Source: Melioribacteraceae bacterium (GTDB lineage Bacteria > Bacteroidota > Ignavibacteria > Ignavibacteriales > Melioribacteraceae). From it: a stretch of 11,491 nt of DNA. This document shows positions 1 to 6,618 of this stretch, one piece after another. The notes under the pieces are model-generated. The model was not told the DNA's origin and did not search any database. It was given only the letters and a program-made list of their open reading frames with translations. The stretch's first letter is position 1. Each line of letters begins with the position of its first letter. A program made the translations under genes and the position numbers. The stretch lies in contig JAQICK010000342.1 of assembly GCA_027858595.1 (NCBI GenBank), forward strand, positions 1 through 11,491. The letters are read 5' to 3'.

Positions 1-2
1 GA

Positions 3-920
3 TTACCAGTAGAATTAACGGAAAAACTTTTTTCACACAGCAGATTGGAAAATGTAAAAAACAACTATTCCCACTTCCACGGTCTACGTGTCTTTGAAGC
101 AGATGGTACCTATTTGCAGTTACAAGACACTGAGGAAATAAAGGAAAAGTTTCCAATAAAAAATCATCACGAAGGAGCCTATCCGCAAGCCTTATTAACA
201 GCTATCATAGAAAGAGGAACTGGGCAAGTCCATAAGTATAGTTTGTCATCAAGATCAATAAGTGAGCTACAATCATTTAACACTATGCAAAGCGATTTGC
301 CGAAAAAATCTGTTATCCTTATGGATGCACTATATAGTGGCTATGAAACTTTAAGTCAATGTTTTATAGATTCACTAGATTTTTTAGTGCCATGCAAAAA
401 CCCACGTAACTATAAGGTTATAAAGAGTTATTCCAAAACGGATCAAATAATAGAGATTCAAGCACAGAAAAAAAGAAGTACGTGGGTTAATAAAAACAAA
501 AAAATATTACCAAGCATAAGATTACGGCGGATAGAGTGTTATAGTCCAGATGGGAAAAATTATATTTTATTTACATCGTTAACAGACGAAGCTATAAGCA
601 AAGAAGAAATACAAATTCTGTACTTAACAAGATGGGATATAGAGATTAGCATTCGAGAAGTAAAGACAATAATGGATATAAACATACTAAGAAGTAAAAC
701 GCCAGAAATGCTTAAAAAGGAGTTAAATGTTTCGTTAGCCGCATATAACCTAATAAGAAAGATTATTTACGAAAGCATTAAAGACTTTCCTTTTTTCCCC
801 GAAAGAGATTTCGTTTTCGAGTTGTATTCGCATCATAAGCAACTTTTTATTGACAAAAAGGGACGAGTATATAATAGATGGTCATCGGGTAGAAAGAGAG
901 CTAAAAGAATTGATAAGTAA
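3..920 (+). CDS. IS4-family transposase, 5'-truncated by window edge
   Basis: This is a DDE transposase that would cut and paste its own insertion sequence. The frame is open from base 3 with no stop, so the TTG at 45 is only an internal codon and the true start lies left of the window. Counting from that TTG as residue 1, the catalytic triad is visible: D20 in EADGT (nt 102), D94 in ILMDA (nt 324) and E200 (nt 642). E200 sits in a perfect IS4 signature, Y193-x2-R196-x3-E200-x6-K207. The long segment between D94 and E200 is the usual beta-strand insertion domain of IS4 enzymes. The catalytic core is intact, so the copy may be active if its N-terminus is complete. The frame ends with a short basic tail (SGRKRAKRIDK). 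A second basic frame overlaps it, so the extreme C-terminus may be frameshifted. Family assignment is confident; the IS name and ends are unknown. Confidence 0.88.
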   Translation, partial: LPVELTEKLFSHSRLENVKNNYSHFHGLRVFEADGTYLQLQDTEEIKEKFPIKNHHEGAYPQALLTAIIERGTGQVHKYSLSSRSISELQSFNTMQSDLPKKSVILMDALYSGYETLSQCFIDSLDFLVPCKNPRNYKVIKSYSKTDQIIEIQAQKKRSTWVNKNKKILPSIRLRRIECYSPDGKNYILFTSLTDEAISKEEIQILYLTRWDIEISIREVKTIMDINILRSKTPEMLKKELNVSLAAYNLIRKIIYESIKDFPFFPERDFVFELYSHHKQLFIDKKGRVYNRWSSGRKRAKRIDK

Positions 921-1059
921 ACAACTGCTTCCTAAAAGAAAGCAGTTTAGAAAATATCCCAGAAAAACCAAGACTGGTAAATATCGGAAATATAAAGAAA
1001 TGTATTATGTTAGTGCCATTACCCTTATACGGGGCTGTGATAAAAGAATATATACATGA
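850..1059 (+). pseudogene. Possible frameshifted C-terminal tail of the IS4 transposase
   Basis: This 69-codon frame begins at a TTG, overlaps the end of the transposase frame by 71 nt in the +1 register, and has no clear ribosome binding site. From about nt 895 it encodes a strongly basic stretch (ELKELISKQLLPKRKQFRKY, then more K/R/Y). Arg/Lys-rich tails of this kind are common at the ends of IS4-family transposases. A one-base indel near nt 880-900, where the transposase frame reads RWSSGRK, would fuse the two. I infer either a decayed or mis-sequenced end, or a natural ending at 920 with a chance open frame here. An independent gene is unlikely, because the product has no recognisable domain, signal peptide or initiation signal. 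Confidence 0.35.
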
Positions 1060-1112
1060 TTAAATTGTAGAGGCGAGCAGATGCCTGTACCGTACGACGG
1101 AAGGGAAAAAAT

Positions 1113-1200
1113 AACCTTCGAAGTTAACAACCTTGAACACTAAATAAGAATTGAAAAATAACATCTAAAATAATTTTATAAAATTTAAACCTCGAAGGTT
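1113..1200. repeat. Small inverted-repeat element between transposase and polyferredoxin
   Basis: AACCTTCGA at 1113-1121 is the exact reverse complement of TCGAAGGTT at 1192-1200. Each arm is also nearly self-complementary: AACCT-TCG-AAGTT at 1113-1125 has one mismatch, and AAACCT-CGA-AGGTTT at 1187-1202 forms a six-pair stem with a three-base loop. A further partial copy, AACCTTGAA, lies at 1129-1137. The material between the arms is AT-rich and non-coding. The arrangement resembles a short REP- or MITE-like unit. It may also act as a weak transcription barrier after the transposase. The rest of the 1060-1267 spacer shows no gene, and I could not identify the right terminal repeat of the IS because its left end is outside the window. 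Confidence 0.45.
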
Positions 1201-1267
1201 TTATCAAAATAAAAATAGCACAATGCTTTACATATCTGTTCAAATTAAAAACACTATGGAATTTTAA

Positions 1268-3214
1268 ATGAAGAATAAATTAAGACTATCCATGCAACTA
1301 TCAATTGTTGCAATGATTTTATACGCAATATTAAGACCACTAATTGATTCATCTTACACTCCAGATTTTGAAGCGTACTGTCCACTTGGTGGTATTGCAT
1401 CGTTAATGAGTAGACTAAACCTTGGCAGTTCATCATGCCAAATGGGCGAAGTTCAAATGATGCTGGGAATTTCACTTATTGTTGGGGCAATATTTTTTGG
1501 AAAACTATTCTGCAGTTTCCTCTGTCCAGTTGGTACTTTTATGGAGTGGCTTGGTAGAATAGGAGATAAATTTAATTTAAGATTTAATATTCCTGAGTAT
1601 CTCGATCGTCCATTGCGTCTTTTGAAATATGCATTGTTATTTTATACAATTTATGAAACAATGAATGCAAGCGAACTTTTTTGTAAGGAGTACGACCCCT
1701 ATCTTGCTTCTGTTACTTTCTTCCAGAACGGAGATGTAGTTTGGTATTTTGCATTAATCACTATTGGTATTGTAATACTTGGGTCAATATTTACGAAAAT
1801 GTTTTGGTGTAAATATTTGTGCCCACTTGGTGCTATAGGAAATATTTTTTCAAATGTTGGCGTTGTTGTAATTGCATTGGTTCTTTTTTTTGGAGCTAAT
1901 TTATTAGGTGCTGAACTAGGATTAGTGTGGTTGCTAGGTGGAGTAATTGGACTAGCCGCTTTAAGTGAAATTCTTTTCAAGAAAAGTTTCTTGTTTCCAC
2001 TCTTTAAAATTACACGTAATGATGCCACATGTCCTACTTGTGTTAAATGTGATGACGACTGTCCGCAAGGTATTGATGTTTCAACCTACGACGCAGTAAA
2101 CCATGCTGATTGTACAATGTGTGGCGATTGTGTTTATTCATGTCCTGTTAAGCAAACTATATCTGTAAATAAAATGCCAACAAAATATGGTAAATATGCT
2201 GCTCCAGTAGGAACAATAATTTTAATTGCTGCTGGTATTATTGCTTCTAATTTTTACGAGTTTAAAACTTTAACCGAGCGTTGGGGTGAATTTGAAAAGT
2301 TGGAAAATGTTGAAGTATATCATCAAGAGGGGCTAACTTCAATGAAATGTTGGGGAAGTGCTTCTTCATTTAAAAATCAAATAGCCAGAATAAATGGTAT
2401 TGTTGGTGTTGATGCATACCCTGTATCACACACTGCAGATATTTATTATAATCCTAATGTTATAGATGAATTAGGAATTAAGAAAGCAATATTCCAACCA
2501 GTGAAGCAAAAGGTTATATCTACATCCAATAGTGGATTAGATTCACTTGCGGTGGTTCTTATTGGAATTGACAATTTCTTTGACAAAACTGATTTTACAA
2601 ATTTAACTTATTCTTTTAGAGCTAGTGATGGAATTTTTGGATTTGAAACAATATTTGGTGAACCAGTTGAAACTAAAATTTATTATGATGAAGCTAAACT
2701 TACTCCAGAAAAGATAGTAGAATTAATTTTAACTGAAGAGATAGAAGTTAAAATGCTAGATGGTTCTACAGATAAAAGAGAAATTGAGTATGAAGTTGAA
2801 GAACCGGGCAAACCACTTGGAAAAGTTTCTGTCTTAGATTATCAAAAAGGAATGTTCAAAGCATACGATAAAAAATTCAATAATTATAGTAGCCAAAACA
2901 TAGATAGTTTAAGTGTTCTAGTCTATCCTATGGAAGAAGCTGGCAGCAGAGTTCTTTATAGCAAGTTAAGTTATTTAACAAGCCATCTATCAAGTTGGAA
3001 AGGAATTGTTAGATTAACAACTAAATATGATGACGCACCAATGGCTTATGTTTACTTTCAGGATGATGTTACACCGTTAAATACTTTAATAGCAGTTCTT
3101 TCAATGGAAAAAATGAGAGTTCATTTTAGAGGTGGTGAAATAAAACTGGTTGATAATCCATTTAAATCTAAACCAGAAGGAATTGTTAAAAAAGCTATTG
3201 AGATTGAAAAGTAA
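1268..3214 (+). CDS. Membrane polyferredoxin (NapH/CcoG/NosR-like) with C-terminal HMA-like repeats
   Basis: A 648-aa inner-membrane iron-sulfur protein. Hydrophobic helices lie near residues 10-28, 63-82, 117-130, 157-176, 193-236 and 311-328. Cysteine-proline signatures typical of NapH/NosR-type proteins follow the membrane segments: C82-x3-C86-P and C181-x3-C185-P, with another CP at C38. Two classical 4Fe-4S motifs follow: C255-x2-C258-x2-C261-x3-C265-P and C282-x2-C285-x2-C288-x3-C292-P. After the last helix, about 320 residues look like three diverged HMA-type modules (about 349-415, 424-492 and 542-620); only the first keeps a cysteine, C361 in MKCWGS. The family passes electrons between the quinol pool and periplasmic or metal-handling partners. 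The partner here is not shown, and no reductase gene is adjacent. Initiation at ATG 1268 has only a weak GGA upstream. The gene appears monocistronic. NosR/NirI regulators are an alternative, but the FMN-binding domain is absent. Confidence 0.82.
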   Translation: MKNKLRLSMQLSIVAMILYAILRPLIDSSYTPDFEAYCPLGGIASLMSRLNLGSSSCQMGEVQMMLGISLIVGAIFFGKLFCSFLCPVGTFMEWLGRIGDKFNLRFNIPEYLDRPLRLLKYALLFYTIYETMNASELFCKEYDPYLASVTFFQNGDVVWYFALITIGIVILGSIFTKMFWCKYLCPLGAIGNIFSNVGVVVIALVLFFGANLLGAELGLVWLLGGVIGLAALSEILFKKSFLFPLFKITRNDATCPTCVKCDDDCPQGIDVSTYDAVNHADCTMCGDCVYSCPVKQTISVNKMPTKYGKYAAPVGTIILIAAGIIASNFYEFKTLTERWGEFEKLENVEVYHQEGLTSMKCWGSASSFKNQIARINGIVGVDAYPVSHTADIYYNPNVIDELGIKKAIFQPVKQKVISTSNSGLDSLAVVLIGIDNFFDKTDFTNLTYSFRASDGIFGFETIFGEPVETKIYYDEAKLTPEKIVELILTEEIEVKMLDGSTDKREIEYEVEEPGKPLGKVSVLDYQKGMFKAYDKKFNNYSSQNIDSLSVLVYPMEEAGSRVLYSKLSYLTSHLSSWKGIVRLTTKYDDAPMAYVYFQDDVTPLNTLIAVLSMEKMRVHFRGGEIKLVDNPFKSKPEGIVKKAIEIEK

Positions 3215-3283
3215 ATAGTGTAAATCTGTCATTCCCGCATGTTTTTAACAGAAATTCCATTTCACGCTGAACCAATACACTAT
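3215..3283. repeat. Inverted repeat enclosing a degenerate palindromic repeat remnant
   Basis: Starting right after the polyferredoxin stop codon, ATAGTGTA (3215-3222) is the exact reverse complement of TACACTAT (3276-3283). The enclosed 53 bases begin with GTCATTCCCGCATG (3229-3242), followed by AACAGAAATTCCA. This looks like a worn copy of dispersed palindromic repeats whose other arm would read roughly GCGGGAAT; that second arm has lost its complementarity. I read it as a decayed repeat. The family comparison is from memory, not from a search. Confidence 0.35.
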
Positions 3284-3284
3284 C

Positions 3285-3302
3285 AGTCTGTGAGACTATT
3301 TT
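3285..3302 (+). terminator. Weak candidate terminator after the polyferredoxin gene
   Basis: AGTCT (3285-3289), loop GTG and AGACT (3293-3297) form a perfect five-pair stem, followed by ATTTT. It lies 70 nt after the stop codon. The stem is short and the T-run is interrupted, so termination would be inefficient. It could instead be another of the small 5-3-5 hairpins that recur in this spacer. Confidence 0.3.
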
Positions 3303-3387
3303 GATAACTACCAAAGTATTTAGTTTCATCCCTTTTTTAATAATTGCTTTAATAAGTTACCACCTAATCCTTTATTTAAATTATACA

Positions 3388-3638
3388 TGTCCAAAATAAT
3401 GTCGTACCTACGGCACTAAAAAGAAATAATTAGAAATGTTAATACCGTAATTCCGTCCATACTGGACTATATAAGCTCCGGAGGAGTGAAATTATGGTAA
3501 AACTAAGATAACAAGAGGAGATGAAGAGTCCCGAAGGGACGACATTATTTAATGAGGGATAATTATTGATAAGCTTAAAAATATCTACATAGTTCAAATT
3601 ATTAAATAATTTGAAGTGAAATAAAAATATTTTGGACA
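3388..3638. repeat. REP/MITE-like mosaic with nested inverted repeats and three 5-3-5 hairpins
   Basis: This non-coding block lies inside the 551-nt spacer before the receptor gene. TGTCCAAAATA (3388-3398) is the exact reverse complement of TATTTTGGACA (3628-3638), giving an element of about 251 bp. Nested inside, AAATAATGTCGT (3394-3405) is the exact reverse complement of ACGACATTATTT (3539-3550), and the pairing continues imperfectly into the hairpins. Three hairpins share one design, a five-base arm with a three-base loop: GTACC-TAC-GGCAC (3404-3416, one mismatch), GCTCC-GGA-GGAGT (3475-3487, one G-T) and GTCCC-GAA-GGGAC (3528-3540, perfect). A weaker stem, GTCC-ATACT-GGAC, lies at 3455-3467. 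The first and third hairpins are inverted copies of each other (16 of 19 bases across ATGTCGTnCC...). No convincing reading frame is present. It is probably a dispersed REP-type element that accumulated in intergenic DNA. Confidence 0.55.
3593..3615. repeat. AT-rich 23-nt palindrome
   Basis: TTCAAATTATT and AATAATTTGAA flank a single central A, so eleven bases match on each side of the centre. It lies near the right end of the 3388-3638 mosaic, about 150 nt before the receptor start codon. It could be part of the mobile repeat, a weak hairpin, or a binding site for a dimeric regulator. Nothing in the window decides between these. Confidence 0.4.
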
Positions 3639-3684
3639 GAAGTGATTTAAATATCCCTCTGAAAAATCTAATTAGTGTATTAAA

Positions 3685-3707
3685 ATATAGATTTCATATT
3701 TCTATAT
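3685..3707. promoter_or_regulatory. Inverted repeat in the leader or promoter region of the receptor operon
   Basis: ATATAGA (3685-3691) is the exact reverse complement of TCTATAT (3701-3707), separated by nine bases. It lies about 60 nt before the receptor ATG, where a promoter, operator or 5' leader is expected. I could not place a convincing promoter of either the sigma-70 type or the Bacteroidota type (TAnnTTTG). In such AT-rich DNA a seven-base inverted repeat can arise by chance, so the regulatory reading is tentative. Confidence 0.25.
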
Positions 3708-3755
3708 GATTTCTTAACTTGCGTGATATTTTAAAAATTATTCCTTTTTGTTATT

Positions 3756-3768
3756 GGGAGGTACTATG
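3756..3768 (+). promoter_or_regulatory. Ribosome binding site fixing the receptor start
   Basis: GGGAGG (3756-3761) stands four bases before ATG 3766. This strong Shine-Dalgarno match selects the ATG over the in-frame TTG at 3748, which lies upstream of the site and would add six residues in front of a good signal peptide. Confidence 0.8.
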
Positions 3769-6600
3769 AGGAAAAATTTAGTTGTTCTATTTTTGTTTTT
3801 ATTAACCTTTTCTGTAATTACTTATGCAGCCGATTACGATTTTGCCACTACTGGTAAAATTTCAGGTAGAATTACAGATGCCACCGGTGAAGCACTTCCG
3901 TTTGTTAACATAATTGTTATGGGAACAAACTACGGAGCAGCATCTGATATAGATGGTTATTATTCAATTCTTAATATCCCACCAGGAACCTACGAAGTAA
4001 AGGCCTCTGCAATTGGATATAGTTCCACAATTGTAAAAAATGTAAGAGTATCAATTGACTTGACAACTAATGTTGATTTAACTCTTAAAGAAACTTCATT
4101 ATCGCTTAGCGAGGATGTTGTTGTTATTGCAACAAGACCACTGATTCAGAAAGATTTAACAGCTTCAACAGCTGTTGTAGGTGCTGATGTAATAAAAGAA
4201 TTACCTGTTTCAGACTTAGGTGATGTTCTTGCTCTTCAAGCCGGAATTGTAATGTCGGGAGGTAGCATTCATGTTCGCGGTGGTAGAGCCGGACAAGTTG
4301 CTTACCAGATTGATGGTGTTCCTGTTACCGATTCATACGATGGTAGTGCGGTAGTTGAAGTAAATCAAAATGCTATTCAAGAGATGCAAGTTATTAGTGG
4401 TGCTTTTAATGCTGAATATGGACAAGCACTTTCTGGTGTTATAAATCTTGTAACTAAAGATGGATCAAATAATTTTTCTGGAAATATTCAAGCCTTTAGT
4501 GGTGGTTATGTTTCAAATAGAACAGATGTTTTTTGGAATATTGATGCGTTTTCTCCAATCACAGTTGGAAATATTGAAGCTAGTTTAAGTGGACCAATTA
4601 TAAAAGACAAACTCTATTTCTATACTAATCTTAGGTATTATCAAAATCAAGGTTATTTGTATGGAAGAGATCAGTTTGATGTTACTGATTTTGCCGCTGA
4701 AGCCCCTAATTCTGGAGGAGCTGATTATATGTTTGTTGGTACAGATGGAAATAATTATTTTTTATTAGACCCAGCAACAACTGATGAATATGTCTCTCTA
4801 AATCCTCTTGCTAAATATTTTGGTCAGTTTAAGTTAACCTACGTAATTGGTGGTGGTATGAAGTTAAGCTACAATTTCATTGGCGACAAACAAGTGTACC
4901 AAGATTATTCTAGCGGAGCTAAACTAACTCCTGATAATAATTTACAAAGATTTAGAGATGCTAGTACTCATATTTTAAGTTTTAATCATGCAGTTTCTAA
5001 CAGTAGTTTCTATACTATTAATGCTAGTTATTTTGACAAAAGTTATCATCATTATTTGTTTGAAGAAATTAGTAATGGTACAAGCACTCAATATGTTGAT
5101 AACACTTTTCATCAAACTCCAGCATATAGTTTTAATGTTGGTGGAACTGATAATAATAGATTTGAAAGATATACAAAAACTTTTACTGGTAAATTCGATT
5201 GGGTTTCTCAGATAACTCAACAGGTAAATCTTCAATTTGGTGCCGACTATAAAAAACAAGAAATATATTATCACGATATAAATTTGGTGCCAGTACTGGA
5301 CGAAAATGGGCAAAGAGCTACACCATATAATGTAGAAATTCCACCTTTATCGTCTGTTGATAATAATGAGTATCTTCATAATCCAGCAGAGTTTTCTGGC
5401 TATGCTCAAGTAAAAATTGAAGCATTTAATATGATTATTAATGCTGGATTAAGATTTGATATGTTCAATCCAGATGGGGTTGTTCTTGCTGACCCTACTG
5501 ATCCTAACTATAAAAATCCTTTAAGACCAAGTAATAAATTTAACGACCATAACGGAAATGGTATTATTGACCCTGGTGAAACAGTAAAAACTGATGCCGA
5601 TCGTTTAGAATATTGGTACAATGATGCTACAATTAAAACACAAATTTCTCCGCGTATTGGTCTTGCTTTTCCAATTACTGACCGTGGTGTAATTCACTTT
5701 TCATACGGTCATTTCTTCCAACTTCCAAGATATGAGTATTTATACTCAAATCCAGAATTTGAGTTGGGTGTTGGTTCTGGAAACTCTGCACTATTTGGTA
5801 ATGCTGACTTAAAACCACAAAGCACTGTAAAAGGTGAAATAGGTCTACAACAACAAATAGGAGAATTTTCAGCTATTGATGTTACAGTTTTCTTTGAAGA
5901 TTTTAGAGACTTAACAGGAACTCAATCTGATGAAGTGCTTGTCTTTGGTGGTGCTCAGAGTTATAGTCGTTATGCAAACTCTGATTTTGGATTTTCAAAA
6001 GGCTTTGCCTTAAAATACTCTCAACGTATTGCTGGCGGTGTTGCCGTAAATTTAGATTACGCTTTTGCTGAAACAAAAGGGAATGCCTCAAACCCAGCGG
6101 ATGCACGTAATGCAGTTTTAGGTGGAGCATTACCAGAAACAATTATTGCTCCATTAGATTGGGATCAAACACACACTCTTAATGTTTCTGTTGTTTACAC
6201 AAAATCTCGCGATTGGGGATTTTCACTAATCGGAAACTTCTTTACTGGGCAGCCTTACACTCCTGCAGTAAATAAATTCACTAGAGTAACTCAAAATGCT
6301 TATCCAAGAAATAGTGATGTTAAGCCAACAAACTTTAATGTTGATCTACGTATTTACAAAGATTTTCCAATTGGCGAATACTATATCTCAGTATTTGCTC
6401 GTGTTATGAATTTATTAGATTGGGAAAATCCAAGAGGTGTTTATTCTGATACTGGTGATCCTTATTATACAATTGATAGAACTGAAGCTGATAGAATCAA
6501 TCCAAATATGTATTATAATACATTAGATGAGTATTATACCGATCCAGGATTCTTCTCTGAACCTAGAAGAGTAGAACTTGGTTTATCTTTTAATTTTTAA
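3766..6600 (+). CDS. TonB-dependent outer-membrane receptor with carboxypeptidase-like N-terminal domain
   Basis: A 944-aa outer-membrane receptor for energised uptake of a substrate I cannot identify. A signal peptide (MRKN, a hydrophobic core, then TYAA) covers residues 1-22. Residues 31-108 form a carboxypeptidase-regulatory-like beta-sandwich (GKISGRITDATGEALPFVNI, IPPGTYEVKASAIGY), as in many Bacteroidota receptors. The plug covers about 125-232, with IHVRGGRAGQVAYQIDGVPV (168-187) and EYGQALSGVINLVTK (217-231). The rest is a 22-strand-type barrel ending in GLSFNF, whose terminal Phe fits BAM-dependent insertion. A candidate TonB box near SEDVVVIA (115-122) is inferred. A barrel loop carries an EF-hand-like motif at D594-E605. 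It is the first gene of a three-gene unit, with 18 nt to the next gene. It lacks an adjacent SusD gene, so a plain SusC/RagA glycan system is not supported. Confidence 0.9.
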   Translation: MRKNLVVLFLFLLTFSVITYAADYDFATTGKISGRITDATGEALPFVNIIVMGTNYGAASDIDGYYSILNIPPGTYEVKASAIGYSSTIVKNVRVSIDLTTNVDLTLKETSLSLSEDVVVIATRPLIQKDLTASTAVVGADVIKELPVSDLGDVLALQAGIVMSGGSIHVRGGRAGQVAYQIDGVPVTDSYDGSAVVEVNQNAIQEMQVISGAFNAEYGQALSGVINLVTKDGSNNFSGNIQAFSGGYVSNRTDVFWNIDAFSPITVGNIEASLSGPIIKDKLYFYTNLRYYQNQGYLYGRDQFDVTDFAAEAPNSGGADYMFVGTDGNNYFLLDPATTDEYVSLNPLAKYFGQFKLTYVIGGGMKLSYNFIGDKQVYQDYSSGAKLTPDNNLQRFRDASTHILSFNHAVSNSSFYTINASYFDKSYHHYLFEEISNGTSTQYVDNTFHQTPAYSFNVGGTDNNRFERYTKTFTGKFDWVSQITQQVNLQFGADYKKQEIYYHDINLVPVLDENGQRATPYNVEIPPLSSVDNNEYLHNPAEFSGYAQVKIEAFNMIINAGLRFDMFNPDGVVLADPTDPNYKNPLRPSNKFNDHNGNGIIDPGETVKTDADRLEYWYNDATIKTQISPRIGLAFPITDRGVIHFSYGHFFQLPRYEYLYSNPEFELGVGSGNSALFGNADLKPQSTVKGEIGLQQQIGEFSAIDVTVFFEDFRDLTGTQSDEVLVFGGAQSYSRYANSDFGFSKGFALKYSQRIAGGVAVNLDYAFAETKGNASNPADARNAVLGGALPETIIAPLDWDQTHTLNVSVVYTKSRDWGFSLIGNFFTGQPYTPAVNKFTRVTQNAYPRNSDVKPTNFNVDLRIYKDFPIGEYYISVFARVMNLLDWENPRGVYSDTGDPYYTIDRTEADRINPNMYYNTLDEYYTDPGFFSEPRRVELGLSFNF

Positions 6601-6618
6601 ATTTTTCGGGTTAATAAA

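Noticed and set aside
45..47. TTG as the start codon of the transposase
   Set aside because: The frame is open upstream to the left edge and continues with protein-like sequence, so this is an internal Leu codon of a longer gene.
1067..1105. Right terminal inverted repeat of the IS, or a known dispersed GTAGAGGCGAG-type palindrome
   Set aside because: The sequence hints at a degenerate palindrome (GTAGAGGCGAGC, then CCGT-ACG-ACGG). The IS left end is outside the window and no matching arm is present, so neither reading can be supported.
3388..3638. CRISPR array
   Set aside because: The repeated units are inverted and diverged, with unequal spacing of about 71 and 53 nt. There is no series of identical direct repeats and no cas gene.
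3748..3765. TTG start adding six residues to the TonB receptor
   Set aside because: It lies upstream of the strong ribosome binding site GGGAGG (3756-3761), which points to ATG 3766 and a normal signal peptide.
3215..3765. Cobalamin or other riboswitch before the TonB receptor
   Set aside because: No conserved B12-box-like or other known aptamer core was visible. The hairpins have simple 5-3-5 stems and repeat-like inverted copies instead.
5903..6142. Minus-strand reading frame inside the receptor gene
   Set aside because: It lies opposite a well-supported coding region, has a low-complexity composition and shows no domain. The same holds for the other antisense frames at 1254-1475, 1699-2028, 4975-5313, 7943-8197 and 10308-10517.
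3766..6600. SusC/RagA assignment for the receptor
   Set aside because: There is no SusD-like gene next to it, and the partner gene shows no SusD features. The carboxypeptidase-like domain alone is not specific to SusC.
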